NCBI GenBank assembly: GCA_965153455.1
Contig: OZ234493.1
Coordinates: 6,562,213 to 6,626,212, forward strand
DNA length: 64,000 bases
Source of the DNA: Sphagnum compactum
Lineage: Eukaryota; Bryophyta; Sphagnopsida; Sphagnales
Reading direction: 5' to 3'
Shown piece by piece: positions 23,741 through 35,559 of this stretch. Numbering within the stretch: the first letter of the stretch is position 1; every line of letters begins with the position of its first letter. A program made the position numbers and the translations under genes. A model generated the notes under the pieces. That model did not search any database and was not told the DNA's origin. It saw only the letters and a program-made list of their open reading frames with translations.

Positions 23741-25200
23741 AGAATTAAAAAAATGTGATTTAGAATCACAAGCTCCACCACCAACACCTAGCAGTTGCAC
23801 AATAATGAAAAACATTCAAATTAGATTTTTTCTTTAGAAACTCAAGAATTGAAACTAAAACCCATTTGTACCTCAAGAAGGAATATCATATAAAGAACAC
23901 GTTATACACCAAGAACGAGAGCACAATGAGCTACTATAACACCATGAAACCAACAAGAGAAATAAAACACAGTGAACTACAAAACAATGAGAGAGGAACG
24001 AACAACAAGCTTCATAGTGTTGTCCCACCCAAGCAAGAAGTGAGGAACAATATCCACAAAGAGGAAGGAACTATTGTGTGTGGTGGGAGGGCAATGGGAC
24101 AATGGCAACAAGATTTGAAACAATTTAGGGTTTTGTGGAGTGTTGGGTTACGTATAACTATAGATTTTTTGCCTCATGTACATGTTTTTATCTAGTCCAT
24201 TGAATGAAAATGATTTGTTTAAAAATGGGCATCTTGGTGATGGGTTTATTAATCTTCTACTGAAAGCATGAGTGCTAAACAACATGTGTAAAATTTTTCA
24301 TGTGTGCTGACAGGGCAAACTTTGGTGCAAACCAAGGTACGAGATGATTGGTTATGGTATTTTGTTTTCCAATGACACCTTCAACTTTGCGAGTCCATAT
24401 CTTGGTTGTCTCTCAACCAAATTGAATGATCTAAACTCCAATAGATGTGTCCAGAAAATGTTTCCAATCCATTTTTAAGATAGAGACCCAACCAATTCCA
24501 AATGAAATCACAAATGTCCTTGAATGTTTAAATGTTCTATGACTAGCATCTTTACTATAGTATTCAAGAACCAAAAATTAGAATTGTTGGTTCTCACCTA
24601 CCTAGGTGGAAAACTAAACAATACTAATAAATACCCCAAATTCATTTAAATTGCACCTAAATACTATAAGTATTTCATGTTGAGACTAAATCAAGTTCTT
24701 TGAATCCAAATCTAACCTACCTTGGGTTTAAGATGGCCATTATGATGCCTCATTTAAAAATGTGAAGGCACTAATGTAGGTGTTGGTTCGCATTAGTTAT
24801 TAGTTAAACAATATAATAATGCAACCTAACTAGACAAAACACACATAGAGGTCAAAATTACTCATATCCATGTGGTTACAAATAGGATGTGGAGATGGTC
24901 AAAATTACTCATCTATATATGTGGCTACAAGTATTTTGGATGTGACAATGGATGGGGTCATTATGAGTGAAGCTTGGACTATCATCAACCCCCATCATGG
25001 ATTAAAATGGAAATGACCTGAATCTTGTGTATTTTAACTAAAACCCATCGTATAAGGAAGGTGGTTCAAATCAAAAGGGCAATATCATCCAAACAATGGT
25101 TAATGGGTTACGTGCACATGCAACAGAAAAGGCCTACCACAAATAGGTGAAAAAGCCTTAATTGCATTCAAAAGATAAGGAAAAATGTTATTATTGATAG
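23741..25200. other. Intergenic with one dispersed repeat
   Basis: The 109-codon frame at 23866-24195 is Lys/Asn/Thr-rich and unrecognised. A dispersed repeat at 24624-24795 is listed separately. Confidence 0.4.
24624..24795 (+). repeat. Dispersed repeat, copy 1
   Basis: Shares ACCCCAAATT, CATGTTGA, GAATCCAAATCTAAC, GGTTTAAGATGG and GTAGGTGTTGGTTCGC-type blocks, in order, with 29223-29390. Confidence 0.65.
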
Positions 25201-25239
25201 TTGATAGGCAAAAAGATGAGGATGATTAATCAAATCATG

Positions 25240-25480
25240 AACCAAAAAATTGAAATGAATTTAATGGATATAAAGTGTTCAAAAACACTCTTAAAGCATT
25301 GTAACCAGTGTTTTTTCATATTTAAAAAACTTTTGAGAATATTTGAAATGTTTTCAAATGACAAATCCTTGCGAAATGTTTTATATCAAATTTAACAAAA
25401 TAACATATTTTTAAAAATTACTATTTTTGAAGATTTTTTAAAGGTTTTTTCAAAATATTCCAATAATAAGGTAAGTATAG
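25240..25480 (+). repeat. Dispersed AT-rich repeat related to the MITE interior
   Basis: Contains CAAAAACACTCTTAAAGCAT, then a series of TTTTGAAGATTTTTT and CAAAATATTCCAATAA blocks. Similar blocks occur inside CACTA-2 (26390-26680) and inside the MITE at 56104-56515. The TIR of the MITE is not present here. Confidence 0.45.
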
Positions 25481-26063
25481 GATAAGCAATTGGGTGTGGG
25501 TCATTTTATTGTATTTGGATCTTCCACTAAAGTATAATTTTGTAATGTTTATATTTACGATGATATTGTTGAAAAGCCTTCAATGAATTGGGTATCATGA
25601 AAATGATATTGTAATATTTGGACCTAAGGTCTAAAATATTTGATATTTGATCTTTTAAATTGAAAATTCAGTAAAAATAGAAAATAATAATTTGAATGAA
25701 AATTGGATATCAAACTTGAATTCAAGAGGTATATCATTTTCCTTTCCAAAATTCATTCAATTGAACAACATATGCCACACTAATTCACATGAAATAAATC
25801 TACCAATTTATTATTTTTAAGATAGGTATTCCAAAAAACTTTTCACAAGTTTCAAGACCAACAATAACATGCAACCTAATAAAGTTAAAAGCCTTTTAAC
25901 ACAAAACTAAAAAACAAAACTAACTCACAACAAAATTCTATTTCAATTTGTTACAAAATTCTAAAAATTCATAGACTTAGAATTTGGACAACAACCCATG
26001 CAAGCTATTTTTCAATGATTTGACTATAAGCAACACATATTTTTATGGGGTTCAAACACTCTA

Positions 26064-26066
26064 ATA
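26064..26066 (+). other. CACTA-2 target-site duplication, left
   Basis: ATA directly before CACTAGTAG; matched by ATA at 28391-28393. Confidence 0.75.
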
Positions 26067-28390
26067 CACTAGTAGAAAAAGGCCAAAATGTAACCAATTG
26101 ATTTGTGACTACATGCAACTAATTGTTGTTTACAACTAACATTGGATACATTTGCAACTAAAAATCACATCACACATTTTTTGGTCACATTTATGACTAT
26201 ATTGTAATTGTTGGGTTTTTCATTCTTTTAATGGGATGACTTTTCACATGGGTGCAATAAGACAAAAAAGAGCCACATCAAATGTAATGCTTATTTAATT
26301 TTTCGCATTTAGAAGTGGCGATTTAATTTGGTGTTGAATTTTTAAAAAAAATATTGTAAGGTTCCTAATAAATCATTGAAATATGTGAATTAACTTGAAA
26401 AATATCCAATGAATAAAAAGTTCTCAAAAACACTCATTAAACATTGTAGTGGTTGCTTCTAAGCATAAAAATGACTTGTAAATGGGGTTCAAAACTTTTG
26501 AAAATAATATATTTCTTGAAAATATTTTACACAAATTTTAACATAATAGTATTTTTAAAATTGAAGATTTCAAAAGACTTTTTTGAGGGTTTTAATGAAA
26601 ATATTTTTAAAAATATTCCCCCAAAAGCAATCCTTTAAGTAAACAGGTGTGCTTCATGTTATCCCGTTCGCACCCACACTATTTCCATTTAAAAAAGTTT
26701 TCATATGGCCCATAGTTGCAAAAGTGACCAACAAATGGTAACTAATACTTATCTATGCATTAAATTATGTATGTTACTCATTTTGTATTGGGTAAAATAT
26801 GTGTTATATGTTATGGTAACTAACAATTATGTATAGTCGGCCATTTGTATACATTATGTATTCCACATACGTTACAATATATATATGTGTTATTATCATG
26901 GATTGGTTAAACATGGTTTGAGAAAAACATTAACATGTATTAACTTCATATTAGGGTACATGTACAAGTGGCAATACATCAATCAACCATAAGTGTAAAT
27001 ATGCATATTTTGAGATTATTCAAATTATATTGGAACGTAGAAGTCATATTTTTAAATTTAAATTAAAGTGAGCATTTAAATGTTTTACAATAATTCTACT
27101 ACAATTAAAATAATTTATGCACTTATTTTAATTAAATTAATTTGAAAAAAATACAAAAATAAAGTTATTAATAACTACAGATAATTAGATTATTTAGAAA
27201 TTATAATTTAGAATTATAGTTCATATTTAATCTTGCTACAATAATTATAATGTAATTTGAGGAATTAATGTAATTACTTTCATTATTTTAAATTAATCTA
27301 TATTATTTATAATTATTTAATTACAATAATCAATTATTGTTCCAACACAAAAAAATTACCCTAATGTTATTATTTTACAATGTTAAACATTAGTTTAAAA
27401 TTATAAAATATATAAATTTAAATAATCATATATTATAGATTATAATTAAGATTTGCATTTAAAATTTACATAGTAATTTTACTCGTATTATGGTAATTAA
27501 TGTACTTACTATAATTAAAGTAATTTGATTATAGAAAATTATTGTATGTTATAAATTATAATGAAATTGGGATCTAAATTTTTTGCAATAATTATACAAT
27601 GTATAATTGAATGTAGTATTCATAATTTATAACTTATATTTCTAAATTAAAGTAGTATATATAGTTCATAGTCAATAATTATTAATGAATTAATATTATA
27701 GTTATCTATTAGTTAATTTATGTATTATGTATTGAAAACTTGTATGTAATTAATAAGTTAGTGAAATATTTATAAGTTATTAATAATTTAAGTGAAGGAT
27801 AGTGAATACTTAATATTTACTAGATATACTAGGTATTTAGCTTAAGTAGGTAGGTAGCTTAAATGGGTGGGTAGGTATTTAGACTGCTAACCTACCTACC
27901 TATTTAAGTACATACTTACCTAAATTTAATTGATTTTTATTTGGTGTAAATTGAAATTAATATGCCACATTGCAAATTTGTATTGCACCACATCACAATC
28001 TAAGACTATCCAAACATTGGAATCTAATGGCTTAGATTGGGTCTCATTTATTTTCAATTACAAAAGAAAGAAAATAAAATGCATTCAAATGTCACCATGT
28101 GTCAATATTAAGGAACTCCACGTGGCAAAACATTGGTTGCCACCGAAATAGTTACAAATTAATTTCAAATGGTCATACACATGAAGTATTCTATATGTTG
28201 GATGAAACCATATACATACTTTCCATGTGCATCCATAGATTGATGACATCATCATCATGATGTCATCACTATTTGCAACTAATATATCTTACGACTAGTT
28301 TTAGGTACAATTTTTTTAGTTGCAAAACGTCGCTTGTGACTAAAAAATAGTTGCATAGCCTAGTCACAATTTAAGGCTTTTCTTCTAGTG
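26067..28390. mobile_element. CACTA-2, non-autonomous CACTA transposon
   Basis: Begins CACTAGTAGAAAAAGGCC and ends AAGGCTTTTCTTCTAGTG, so the terminal inverted repeats agree over about 14 of 18 bases. It is flanked by ATA. Subterminal motifs TTGCAACTA and GTGACTAAAA recur near both ends, as in CACTA-1. The 2,324-bp interior is very AT-rich with no transposase. A CCTACC/GGTAGG block sits at 27838-27925 and CACGTGGC at 28119. The segment 26390-26680 resembles a dispersed repeat seen at 25240 and in the MITE at 56 kb. The element is inserted in the terminal repeat of a MITE. Confidence 0.88.
27838..27925. repeat. CCTACC/GGTAGG block of CACTA-2
   Basis: TAAGTAGGTAGGTAGC followed by CCTACCTACCTATTTAAG. 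It lies about 470-550 bp from the right end, comparable to CACTA-1. Confidence 0.75.
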
Positions 28391-28393
28391 ATA
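28391..28393 (+). other. CACTA-2 target-site duplication, right
   Basis: ATA directly after the TAGTG end, identical to 26064-26066. Confidence 0.75.
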
Positions 28394-28797
28394 GGAGCTA
28401 ATGATGCCTTTGAAGGTGACTATTTTTAATTTTTTTTAAAATTAAAATCTTTTGAAAATATCTTTTTTGTAAGTTAAAAAAAAATACTATTATGCTCAAA
28501 TTTATATCAATTATTTTGCAAAAATTAATATGTGAATAAGTATTGAAATTTTGAAATTTGCAAAAATAACTAGGTATGTGTCTTTTTACATTATGCCCAA
28601 GAATGAAACAATAATTTTAAAATGACTTTTGGGTTTTTTAATTCCTTAAATTAATATCAAACAAGCTTTCATATGTTCCCATTATATATCATGAATGTTA
28701 CTATATATTTTTATTTTAAAATTTCAATAGCAATCTAAATTACCATTTCAAAACATGAAATATAAGTGGTGGTAATGCCTACTTTTGGCTCCTATTA

Positions 28798-30222
28798 GCA
28801 TGATCACACCTTATGGTAGTATACTTGTAACTCATATTATTAGTTGTGGGTATGATCCCTAAAGTTCAAATTTTTTTCTTTTATGATGGGCATTTCTGAT
28901 TAGCCCATCACAAAAAAAAACATCAAGCATTGAACAATCCCAAAATAAATATATTGTAATGTCATGTTTTAAGGTTGTTGCTTATATAGGCTACAAGAAT
29001 AGAACTTAAAGTAAAGGACATGGGGTGAAGTGAGGAGTTATTGGGAATTTGGGAACTTGGGGAACATGTTGTGCCTTTTTTGGCCTAGATTAATGGTAAT
29101 GGCATGAACTATGGTTGTATAGTATTTTCATAGAAAAGGAAATACAAAAATAAATAATTGATCCATTTCCAAGGGACATTTCCAAGGCCTTGGATGAACT
29201 AGCACCCACATTTAGTCTACCACTATGGTAAAAACCCCAAATTTCATTTGAATTTTTTAAAATATTAATTACAAATATCCCATGTTGAACTAAATTATCG
29301 TCTTTAAATCCAAATCTAACATTTTTCAGGCTTAACATGGACATTAAAAGGCTTCACTAAAACTTGAAGGTACTAGTGTAGGTGCTGGCTCGCCTTGGCC
29401 CATCACCTTATAGGAGTAAAAATTTTGTGAATAATAAACACAACAAGAAATAATTCAAGTTTGTTTCAACAATGATATTGTGACTAGTTGCACATTTCAT
29501 TCATGCTATGGTGATGAAACCTTTAACCTTTCAATGAAAGTTGAGCAAAGTTGTGAATTTATCTAGATGACTTTAATGTATATGTGGCAATCTAAACTAT
29601 CATTATTATCATGTAATGACTACTATGGCATGAAAAATTTATTAAATGAATCTTGGCAATATTTTCATTTTTGCCCCACCTATTTTCCTTAAGACTTTTT
29701 GCACATATATTTTTATCATAGCATTTTGGCTATTTTAGCCACCAAAAAAAGCTCTGGAAGGCATGGCAAAATGCACAATAAGAAGAAAGAAAATGTGTAT
29801 ACATATAGAGATCACATGGCCTAACCCACACAACACCTTTGAAACCCAAGTTTAGTAGTGATTATTATTGAAACTTTTTTATCATTCATTGTAAGGAAAG
29901 GAAAGAAGGATACAACCACAAATCTATTTGTGCTACAATGTGCAAATCAAATGATATTGTAATTTTATACACTAAAATCCTTAAAATACACAATCCACAC
30001 TATTTATTATTGCACATGGATACACAAATGGGGCTGTATATTATGATATGCAAAGACACCCTTCTTTTTTTTGCAAAAATTAAGATGACAAACTTATGAC
30101 TACCAATTAGATCTAAAATTCTTCTAGGTTAGCCCTACATTTTTAAGTTTAGGTTTAGGCTTCCTAGGCTAAACTAAGTTGCATATACATTTCATGAATA
30201 AAATTATCATGATCAAGGACCC
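28798..30222. other. Intergenic with one dispersed repeat
   Basis: No gene supported. The copy of a dispersed repeat at 29223-29390 is listed separately. Confidence 0.4.
29223..29390 (+). repeat. Dispersed repeat, copy 2
   Basis: Direct-orientation copy of 24624-24795, sharing several 10-15 base blocks in the same order with small indels. Confidence 0.65.
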
Positions 30223-30225
30223 TAT
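30223..30225 (+). other. CACTA-3 target-site duplication, left
   Basis: TAT directly before CACTATGAG; matched by TAT at 32062-32064. Confidence 0.75.
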
Positions 30226-32061
30226 CACTATGAGAAAAAAAAGGTGTTTTGCAACTGGCCTTGTAACTCAATTTTTGAGTTGCAAAAGACACTTGCAACT
30301 CACTGTATTTATATGCTATGAGTGCTAACAGACAAAATACATGAGTTGTAAAGTTGTAACTCACTATATATATAGTCCAACTCATTATAACTCAATTGCA
30401 ACTTAGTCAAAACATCTCGTTTTCAACTACTATTCAACTCCATTATAATTGCACACATGATGTCATACTAATGTCATTAATTATCATCCATCTATTAAAA
30501 TATGACACATGACATTATGAAGATTTTTGGACATAATTTTTTTTTCAAAACATTGATTTCCATCATCCATTATAATTGTTAATGATGGTCCAAGATTGTG
30601 ACACATGGCACAACCAATAATGGCCACATGGGATATTAATTATATTTTGGAATATATATATAGTTAGGTAAATCGTACATAACCATAGGTAAGTAGGTTA
30701 GTAGGTCTTAAAACCTACTTGCTTACCTAGGTAAGTAAATAAGTAGGAAAGCACAAAACTAAGTGCATTAAAAAATAACTATGAAATTTTATTTTTTATT
30801 TTATGTTTTTCCTTTGGGTTAAGCTTTTTTAAGCTCATCCCAAAATGGCACATGTATAACATAAGAGAACAAACCTTTTTTATATAGTTTGTAACATGGG
30901 ATTCAAAGACAGAGCATATGGGTTAAACCTTTTAGTTATTCATTATTTACAAATTGAATTACAACTATAACATTTTAGCGCTCAATGCAAACCAAATCCA
31001 AGGGGAGGGTTCCATTTTTTTTTGTGTAAACAAAACTTGAACCCCTCCTATTGTCACATTTGGTGCACTAAAAATCGTCAAAAATGAAATAGAATTGAAA
31101 AAGTTATGGCCCCTCAAAGTAGAGGGGGTCAAGAACTCAAAAAAACAAACCACCAAATGCTTCAAAGACCGGTTCTCAAACACCAAAAAAATTCCTTGTA
31201 TGTTGCTCAATTGTTATTAAAGTTCAAAGATGATTTGTAAAACTTTTAGTGACACTCCTGTAGCACTTTAAATTGTTTAAAATGAGTAAGAAATAAGAAA
31301 GTTATGAGGTTTGAAAGTAGGAGGTGTCCAAAAAGGGAAAAAAAGGAAAAAAATAATATTTTGTAAGTATTTCTTTTCTTGTTTTTTTTTCATTATTCAT
31401 TTTCATTTGCACTTCAAAAATGATTTCTAGAACTTGAGGTAATGCTCCCATAATATTTTAAATCATTCAAAATGAAACACATATGATGAAAATATAAATA
31501 ACTGATGAATATGTATCCTTATTAAGTTAGAAGTAATTGTATTATAATCATAACATAGTTGAACAATAATATTTTGGTAGTGGTGCATTAGTGGCCATAC
31601 TAATTGTATCAATGAGAATCATAATAAAAAACTAGTTGCAAATGTATCCCATAATGGGTGGTGGAAATGTGGACACGTGACATGATCGCATGTATGTACA
31701 TTATACACTAATTGCAACATAATTGTTGCTTTAGTGACACATTTATAATAGTTCTAAAGTAGTTGCCACATGCAATACAATGCAATTCTTGAAAAAGTCA
31801 AAAATGATTGATTACATATGTATGTATGATGTGTATAAATTATCATATTAAATATCCATTTTCAACTCACTTGCAACTATAATACAACTAATTCATTTTC
31901 TGACATGGCAATTTATTTAGTAATAAATTATATTCTTAAAGGGATAATTGCATAGTAGTTGTAATACCCAAGGGATAATTGCATAACAATTGTATATGAG
32001 TTATTTTTTGAGTTTTATCAACAAGGTAGTGTGGTTTTGACAAACGCAATTTCTCATAGTG
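30226..32061 (-). mobile_element. CACTA-3, non-autonomous CACTA transposon
   Basis: Begins CACTATGAGAAAAAAAAGG and ends CAATTTCTCATAGTG, with a 12-bp terminal inverted repeat, flanked by TAT on both sides. It is 1,836 bp with no transposase. Subterminal repeats of GAGTTGCAA and TTGCAACT type lie near the left end. The CCTACC/GGTAGG block is near the left end here but near the right end in CACTA-1 and CACTA-2, so this copy is read as inverted. The 81-codon frame at 30965-31210 (minus) shows no known domain. Confidence 0.88.
30660..30755. repeat. Taggt/acctac block of CACTA-3
   Basis: TAAGTAGGTTAGTAGGTC followed by ACCTACTTGCTTACC, about 430-530 bp from the left end. Confidence 0.65.
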
Positions 32062-32064
32062 TAT
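32062..32064 (+). other. CACTA-3 target-site duplication, right
   Basis: TAT directly after the TAGTG end, identical to 30223-30225. Confidence 0.75.
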
Positions 32065-33865
32065 GCCCTCCCTCATTATCACAAAATGTCATATGCTACA
32101 TCATCACCATCCACACATGAATAGGTGGCACCATTTGGTTTGGCATATTGTAATTGCAATCCAAGGAGGTGATCTTTTTAATGATTTTTATGGGGGTTTT
32201 ATTTTTTCCCCCTTTTTCATCCAACCCATAATTATTTATTTTGTAATGTGATAATTATTTGGTAGGCCATTTTTTATATTTGATATAGTCATCAAATATT
32301 TGACATCCTATATCAGCACAACCTATGTTATTAATTCTTCAAAACAAACTCATTCAAAGTTTCAACATTTACACCATTCAAATGTAAACATTTTGAAATC
32401 TATCAAAAGTCATATTCATTAAACTAGTAATGGAGTCTATGTCTATCCATTTACTATTAGTAACAACATATTTGAATTTAAAATGCCTTTTGTATTTTGA
32501 AAAATAATTTAAGAGTAGCATGATTGTTGTTTTTTGGTTTATTTAACAAATTAATTAGTAGATGATATATCCCCCACCTAGTTACCACCTTTTTTTCATC
32601 TTATGTATTCTACACATCCACCATGTACTTTCATATAATCAACCATAGACCAAATGACATGTGTCTTACATGTGTTCCTCATAATGTTGTGCTCTTATTA
32701 TTCATTTTCAAATTAATAAATTTAAAAATTATATTTATAACCCTATATGTATTTAATTGTGGTATTTGATAATTAAGGTATGATTTTTTTAATTTTAATT
32801 TTGAAAAATGATGTACCGTATATTTTTCACATGTCATTTAAAAAAAGATGGAAATGGTTTCCCAAGAGTTGTAAACCACAAGAATTGCATAATCTTACAA
32901 CTAGTGAAATCCTTGTCAAAAGGATGGTTGTCTAAAACAATGGATACAAAATCCACCTTTGGTTGTAGGAGGTATGCGACTATTGTTATGATGAGGTGTT
33001 ATGTGGTGTCTTTTGTGCATAGCCATCTTTTACCACTTGTCCAAGGTAACTATAAACTTTTGAAGTTGCATGTGTCATTTATGACTAAAATATCATTTAC
33101 AACTAAATTTATAATCACAAATTTATAAATCTCTTCTAGTATTTTCACTTGTATGTAATCCAAGAATGGTAATAAGTTTGCCAATTTATAGAGGTATGAA
33201 TATAAGTTGACAAATTAACAAAAGTTATGAATTTTGTGACTAAAGAGGTGTACATTCAAATTGTAGATAGTCTTTTGAAAAATTAAGTGAAAGAAGCAAT
33301 TGAATATTTAGTTTTAGAGTGAAAATCCCATGTTCCTTCACATGGTCTTATGGACGCTTTGGGGGTAGTTTTCCTTTGGTATTAGATGATGGCAAATTGT
33401 GAAAAGTTTTTCAAAAGACACATTAGTAATATTGCTGCCTTGCAAGGTTTGGACTTATCAAATGTAAGTAGGTTTTATTTTTTATATCTTTGGATTTGTA
33501 GATGTCATTCTTCAAGTTACTAATGATGAACAATGTTGTGTTAGCCACGAGGTGTCCTTACCATGTGAATCTTACTAGGGTGAATGTAGGGCACTTTTTT
33601 TATATTTTATGAAACACCTAAAATAAAAGGGTATTTTTTGGTACATTATGAAATATTGGAATATTGAAAGACTATTTTATTAAAATTGAAAATATTCTAG
33701 ATATATATTAGATACATTTTCAAAATGAATTATAGGTAGCCTACTTACATTGAAATAGGTTATGTTTTTATTTTTTAATGAATTATTACACCTTATATTT
33801 GTTTGCACACCATTTGGGAAAAAATGAAAGTGACCCCTTAGAATCTTATGACCCAACTTTAATTG
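32065..33865. other. Intergenic, with a possible CACTA end near 33.1 kb
   Basis: Between about 33060 and 33141 the motifs AAGTTGCATGTG, TATGACTAAAA and TACAACTAAA precede TCTCTTCTAGTA, which looks like a CACTA right end with a mutated last base. I found no matching left end, so it may be a truncated fourth member. The 106-codon frame at 32808-33128 overlaps it and is unrecognised. Confidence 0.4.
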
Positions 33866-34656
33866 TAGATTGTGAGGCAACTTTTTGTCCTTCTACTCCC
33901 AATTCTATGAGGTGATTATACTCGGAAGTACATATGCTACTGGTGAAAGAAAAATGCAAAATGTCTTTAGCTATTAAGTTGCATTTGTAGTTGAAAACAA
34001 ATAGTTTGCCTCCTATGCGTCATTTATGATTTGGGATTGATAGATGTATTTTCTAAATTCAAACACTCTAAATCCTAGAATTTTATATTAAACTATCACT
34101 CACCGAAACCAACTTTTAAGGATTTGACACTATGTTCAACTTGACATCAGACCTTTAATCACTAAAAACATGATTCTTATCACATACGTTATCCAAATCT
34201 AGCTTGCCTTAATTCATTGGAAAACTAACTACAAGGCGCACTTGCTACCAAATTTCAAGCTTTCCACCCAAATTAGTAAAAAATTGTGCCATAGATTCCG
34301 AAAAGGTTTCACGAAGGTAGAAAGTTCAATTTGACAACAAACCTCTAGTCACTTAAAACATTGTTGCCACCCCATAATTTATTCAAATAAATCTTTCATT
34401 AATTCATTGAAAAGCTAACTATAAGGCGCACTTGCCTATTAAATTTCAAGTTTTACACCTAAATAAAAAAAAAGTTATGCTATAAAACCCAAAAGGTCTT
34501 GTGAAATTTTTTTAAGATTTCAAACTCCCAAAATTACCCCTACTCATTTCCATTCTTTGAAAGGTACTACTATCATCCAAATTATTATTCTTCTTTCCAC
34601 CATCTATTAAGACTAATCATTCTTCTCCTCCCAATGAAAATTGTAGGAACAAGTTT
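33866..34656 (+). repeat. Single arm of the foldback C family
   Basis: Starts TGTGAGGCAACTTTTTGTCC and ends near AATTGTAGGAACAAG. It matches, over its full length, the right arm of the foldback element at 53590-54901 read on the minus strand. It contains two tandem units of about 190 bp, starting GTTCAACTTGAC at 34134 and GTTCAATTTGAC at 34324. No inverted partner was found nearby, so this is a solo arm or a half-deleted element. Confidence 0.65.
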
Positions 34657-34766
34657 TCCAAGATTCAAATTGAAGATTATGTCCGGATAAGAGAAAGCTC
34701 AAATGATCCAAATTCGCACCTTGAAAGAGAAGGATAAGAAAAGGAGGTGAAGGAAGACCCCAACTT

Positions 34767-34920
34767 GGTGGCCAATGGAAGGTTCCAATGCTCGGTGGCC
34801 CTTGGAAGGTTCCAATGTTTGGTGGCCTTTGAAAGGTTCCAACATTTGGTGGCCTTTGAAAGGTTCCAATGCTTGGTGGCCCTTGAAAAGTTCCAAGCTT
34901 CGTGGCCCTTGGAAAGAGAA
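34767..34920 (+). repeat. 27-bp minisatellite, about 5.7 copies
   Basis: Units begin GGTGGCC and run GGTGGCCCTTGGAAGGTTCC, at 34767, 34794, 34821, 34848, 34875 and 34902. Because 27 is a multiple of three, several frames stay open on both strands (minus 34613-34939 with a 9-residue GTFQ-PP period; plus 34747-34992). None looks like a gene beyond the repeat. Confidence 0.9.
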
Positions 34921-35057
34921 GGAAAAACATCATTTTCACTTCTTCACACTTTGCCCCCCAACAAATTTTACTTAAACTTTTTTTTCCATTGATCTTAAGG
35001 TTTTACTTCACCATGAACTAAACGTTACTTTACTCCTTTCCTTCCTTTTCTTTGACC

Positions 35058-35064
35058 TATAAAT
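35058..35064 (+). promoter_or_regulatory. TATA box of the 35.2-kb ORF
   Basis: TATAAAT within CCTATAAATTATAA, 91 bp before the ATG at 35155. This is the usual spacing for a plant TATA box plus a short 5-prime leader. Confidence 0.45.
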
Positions 35065-35154
35065 TATAACCACGCATTTCAATGTACCAATTCTTCCACA
35101 CATTCATCACCGAGTTGATTTTGATTGAAGATTTTTTTTCCTTTCCTTGAATTC

Positions 35155-35559
35155 ATGGCGTTGCGCATGACCACGTCTTACAAGCCTAAAACTGCACAAG
35201 TGAATGAAGAACCTTCTCAAGAGTCGTCCCTAGATTTGACATTGACACAACATCCTCATGATGAAAATCCCGAACCGCGAGAAGTGCGCCTTCGTCTTGA
35301 AATTGAACCCCCTCGAGTTTGGTATTATCGTAAATCTCCAAACTCTCGTACCTTGGTGATTTTGTTGCAAATCGACCCCACTTCTGGTGATGAACATGAA
35401 ACTATTTGCAAAGGTTTTTCCGAAACTAAAGACACATCCATCTTTGCATGGTTTTCAATTCCCAATGTTGGACATTATCGTTGGTTGCACGATCCGATTC
35501 GTCGACTGCCTCTTAATAGCAAGGCAGATTATTTAATTCACACCATTCGACGCATCTAA
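35155..35559 (+). CDS. Unrecognised 134-codon protein with an EAR-like motif
   Basis: A single open frame from ATG at 35155 to TAA at 35557; the frame can be extended upstream only to a non-ATG codon, so this ATG is preferred. The protein is hydrophilic, has no signal peptide or membrane segment, and is more GC-balanced than its surroundings. Residues 25-29 read LDLTL, fitting the LxLxL form of the EAR repression motif found in many plant transcription regulators. The adjoining QHPHDENPEPRE stretch recalls the region just before the finger in short C2H2 proteins, but no Cys2-His2 finger or other DNA-binding domain is present. A TATA box lies upstream and an intact frame is unusual here, so it may be a real gene, a truncated derivative or chance. 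Confidence 0.4.
   Translation: MALRMTTSYKPKTAQVNEEPSQESSLDLTLTQHPHDENPEPREVRLRLEIEPPRVWYYRKSPNSRTLVILLQIDPTSGDEHETICKGFSETKDTSIFAWFSIPNVGHYRWLHDPIRRLPLNSKADYLIHTIRRI

Larger units (their letters stand above)
26062..28797 (-). mobile_element. MITE copy 1, split by CACTA-2
   Basis: The sequence left of CACTA-2 ends CTAATA. The sequence to its right continues GGAGCTAATGATGCC after the ATA duplication. Joined, they form a terminus starting TAATAGGAGC. About 400 bp further (28787-28797) lies GGCTCCTATTA, the inverted counterpart. Without CACTA-2 the element is about 409 bp, very close to the 412-bp copy at 56104-56515, and its interior matches that copy in reverse orientation (for example AATGTAAAAAGAC and AAGGTGACT-type blocks). 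No coding capacity. Confidence 0.65.

Noticed and set aside
10462-32061. Any of the three CACTA elements as autonomous
   Set aside because: None has a transposase-like ORF in its interior.
34613-34992. Overlapping frames on both strands with a 9-residue repeat
   Set aside because: The 27-bp minisatellite keeps all of them open; nothing gene-like outside it.
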